Below are positions 5,779-7,725 of a stretch of DNA of 7,725 bases, in pieces. The position numbers and the translations under genes were made by a program. How positions within the stretch are numbered: the first letter of the stretch is position 1; each line of letters begins with the position of its first letter. Source of the DNA: Candidatus Arcticimaribacter sp. (GTDB lineage Bacteria; Bacteroidota; Bacteroidia; Flavobacteriales; Flavobacteriaceae); assembly GCA_011526275.1 (NCBI GenBank), contig WTJP01000147.1, forward strand, positions 4,210-11,934, read 5' to 3'. Below the pieces are notes generated by a model. The model was not told the origin of the DNA. It made no database searches and worked only from the letters and a program-made list of their open reading frames with translations.

Positions 5779-7725
5779 TTTCCGCCATCCATTTTTAGTC
5801 GTTTGCCTTTTTGTACTAATGCTTCTGGGCAGCACAATCTCCTACGGACAAGAATCTACCTTCGTCTCTGGAAAGGAATACACCCTAGACTCCATTCAAG
5901 TAGTTGGTTTAAAAAGCTTTAATGAAAAAACGGTCATCTCCTACAGTGGACTCCGTCGTGGACAAAAAGTGCGCCTACCGGGCGACCAAATTAGCTCCAT
6001 CATCAACAAGCTGTGGAACCTTGACTTATTTTCCGATATCAATTTTTATGCGGTCAATATCAAGGATAATAGCTTAACGCTTCAAATTGAAATAGAAGAA
6101 TTACCTACACTCAACGACGTTAAAATCTTAGGGCTTAAGAAAGGAAAAACCCAAACCATTCTTAAAGAGACCGAATTAGAAAAAGGGAAAAAGCTGTCTG
6201 AGAGCTTTTTGACCAATACCAAAAACTACATCACCAACAAGTTTAGAAAAGAAGGTTTCCTCAACACTAAGGTTACGCTTAATACTGTGCCCGACTCAAC
6301 CGATGTAAACCTCTACAATATGTTGGTGCGTGTGGATAGAGGTAATCGCGTAAAAATAAAAGACATTGTTTTTAACGGCAATGAGGTTTTCAAAGACAAG
6401 AAGTTGGCCAGTAAACTTAAGAATACCAAAAAAAGAGCTTTTTATCGCTTTTGGAAATCTTCCAAATACATCGCCGACGACTTTGAGGAAGACAAAGACG
6501 GACTCCTGGACTTTTTTAAAGAAAAAGGATACCGCGATGCGCGAATTATCCGCGATACTGTAGTCATTCACGACGACAATACCTTAAGCCTAGAATTTGA
6601 TGTAGAAGAAGGGAATCGCTACTTTTTTGGCGACATTGATTTTTTAGGAAACGCTGCATACACCGATTTTCAACTATCCACCGTTCTTGGAATCAAAAAA
6701 GGGGAACCTTATAACGGGGTTTTACTGAAAAAACGCATTGCTGACGACACCAAACCAGACGGTGAGGATATTACCAACCTCTATCAAAACAGCGGATATT
6801 TATTTTCAAATATCAATGCCGTAGAGGTTAGCGCAATCAACGACACCATTAACTTTGAGATTCGGGTTACTGAAGGTAAGCTCGCTTCTTTTAATAAAAT
6901 TACCGTCGTTGGGAACGATAAAACCAACGACCATGTAATCTTCCGAGAATTACGCACCAAGCCAGGAGAGCTTTACAGCAAAGACAAAGTAGTTAGAACA
7001 GTGCGCGAGCTTGGACAATTGGGCTTCTTCGATGCAGAGCAAATTTCTCCTGACTTTAAAAATGTAGATCCGAACGCCGGAACGGTCGATATTGAATTTG
7101 GTTTGCAAGAAGCCGGTGCTTCGCAAATTGAATTGCAAGGAGGTTACGGAGGTGGTGGTTTCATTGGAACCCTTGGACTATCATTTAACAACTTCTCCAT
7201 GCGTAATATTTTTGACAAGGCCTCCTACCGCCCTGTTCCCTCTGGAGATGGACAAAAATTGAGTTTGCGTTTACAGGCTAGTCAATTCTTTAACACCTAT
7301 AGCTTTACTTTTTCCGAGCCTTGGTTGGGTGGAAGACAACCGGTTCAATTCTCAACCTCACTCTCAAAAACGAACCAGTTTCGCTATGATTTCTTCACCG
7401 GGAGAGCCGATAAATCACAATCATTCGAAATCAGTAGTATTTCCATTGGTTTAGCCCGACGTTTACGTGTACCAGACGACTACTTTACCTTATCGCAGTC
7501 GTTGAGTTATCAGTACTACAACCTGAAAAATTATTTTACGGGGCTCTTTACCTTCGGTGACGGGGTGTCCAACAACATTGCCTACACTGTGGCGCTCTCG
7601 CGAAACAACACTTATACCAACCCCATCTTCCCTTTAGGAGGATCAAACTTCTTAATCAGTGCGAAATTCACCCCTCCTTATTCTTTGTTCAAAGAGGTAG
7701 ATTTCACCAACCTTGAAAACGATCC
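5744..7725 (+). CDS. bamA: Outer-membrane protein assembly factor BamA (C-terminus outside window)
   Basis: Essential Omp85-family insertase that folds beta-barrel proteins into the outer membrane. The frame is open to the window end and covers about 660 residues. A signal peptide with a hydrophobic core at about 17-29 ends near SYG/Q (33-36). Five POTRA-like repeats follow at roughly 47-118 (IQVVGLKSF), 120-203 (VKILGLKKG), 204-293 (IVFNGNEVF), 297-377 (IDFLGNAAY) and 383-456 (ITVVGNDKT). The barrel begins near LQGGYGGGGFIG (about 464-475), and TNPIFPLGGSNF lies near the edge. Homologues run to some 850 residues, so roughly 200 residues are probably missing. The start is uncertain: the TTG at 5744 is chosen because it gives a normal signal peptide and a 35-base overlap with uppS. 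The ATG at 5690 would overlap uppS by 89 bases, and the ATG at 5819 would cut the hydrophobic core in half. Identity is secure; the start is not. Confidence 0.93.
   Translation, partial: MEKQANNSPTHNFRHPFLVVCLFVLMLLGSTISYGQESTFVSGKEYTLDSIQVVGLKSFNEKTVISYSGLRRGQKVRLPGDQISSIINKLWNLDLFSDINFYAVNIKDNSLTLQIEIEELPTLNDVKILGLKKGKTQTILKETELEKGKKLSESFLTNTKNYITNKFRKEGFLNTKVTLNTVPDSTDVNLYNMLVRVDRGNRVKIKDIVFNGNEVFKDKKLASKLKNTKKRAFYRFWKSSKYIADDFEEDKDGLLDFFKEKGYRDARIIRDTVVIHDDNTLSLEFDVEEGNRYFFGDIDFLGNAAYTDFQLSTVLGIKKGEPYNGVLLKKRIADDTKPDGEDITNLYQNSGYLFSNINAVEVSAINDTINFEIRVTEGKLASFNKITVVGNDKTNDHVIFRELRTKPGELYSKDKVVRTVRELGQLGFFDAEQISPDFKNVDPNAGTVDIEFGLQEAGASQIELQGGYGGGGFIGTLGLSFNNFSMRNIFDKASYRPVPSGDGQKLSLRLQASQFFNTYSFTFSEPWLGGRQPVQFSTSLSKTNQFRYDFFTGRADKSQSFEISSISIGLARRLRVPDDYFTLSQSLSYQYYNLKNYFTGLFTFGDGVSNNIAYTVALSRNNTYTNPIFPLGGSNFLISAKFTPPYSLFKEVDFTNLEND

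Noticed and set aside
6296..6571. Minus-strand reading frame of 91 codons inside bamA
   Set aside because: It is antisense to an uninterrupted POTRA-encoding stretch and is best explained as a chance frame.
6950..7138. Minus-strand reading frame of 62 codons inside bamA
   Set aside because: It is antisense to the fifth POTRA domain and the start of the barrel, with no independent support.
5744..7725. Possible frameshift or pseudogene in bamA, since no complete closed frame is present
   Set aside because: The frame reads without a stop from inside uppS to the window end, with all five POTRA repeats in register; it is open only because the window ends.

Overview
This window looks like an ordinary chromosomal segment of a Bacteroidota member, most likely a flavobacterium (Flavobacteriia). 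The evidence is the gene set and order, the flavobacterial character of the proteins (DUF6089 next to an isoprenyl transferase and BamA; PdxJ with a TVHPRPD active-site stretch), TAnnTTTG-type -7 promoter elements just upstream of start codons, and the near absence of Shine-Dalgarno sequences. There are no RNA genes, insertion sequences, CRISPR arrays, integrase genes or other signs of recent transfer. No gap between genes exceeds about 115 bases.

The left part (1-3273) is a compact minus-strand unit, read right to left: pdxJ (pyridoxine 5'-phosphate synthase), an alpha/beta hydrolase of the YbfF-esterase type, an SSAT-like GNAT acetyltransferase, and an aspartate kinase whose last few codons lie beyond the window edge. 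pdxJ and the hydrolase share one base (TAATG), and the acetyltransferase and aspartate kinase overlap by 14 bases. An 82-bp gap between the hydrolase and the acetyltransferase holds a likely second promoter and a cluster of TGTGA half-sites.

A 113-bp divergent promoter region (3274-3386) separates this from the plus-strand unit (3387-7725): nadK (NAD kinase), a secreted DUF6089 beta-barrel protein, uppS (undecaprenyl diphosphate synthase) and the N-terminal two thirds or more of bamA (outer-membrane protein assembly). The last three are tightly packed (ATGA overlap, then bamA beginning inside the end of uppS). This links lipid-carrier synthesis for the cell wall with outer-membrane biogenesis. 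nadK is separated from them by an 80-bp spacer made almost entirely of inverted repeats, the most unusual non-coding structure here.

I found no undescribed multi-gene system. The points worth a second look are the nested inverted repeats that touch the DUF6089 start codon, the apparent absence of the CBS-domain gene that I recall lying between pdxJ and nadK in many flavobacteria, an Arg-to-His change in a conserved UppS motif, the unresolved (probably TTG) bamA start, and the TGTGA cluster.
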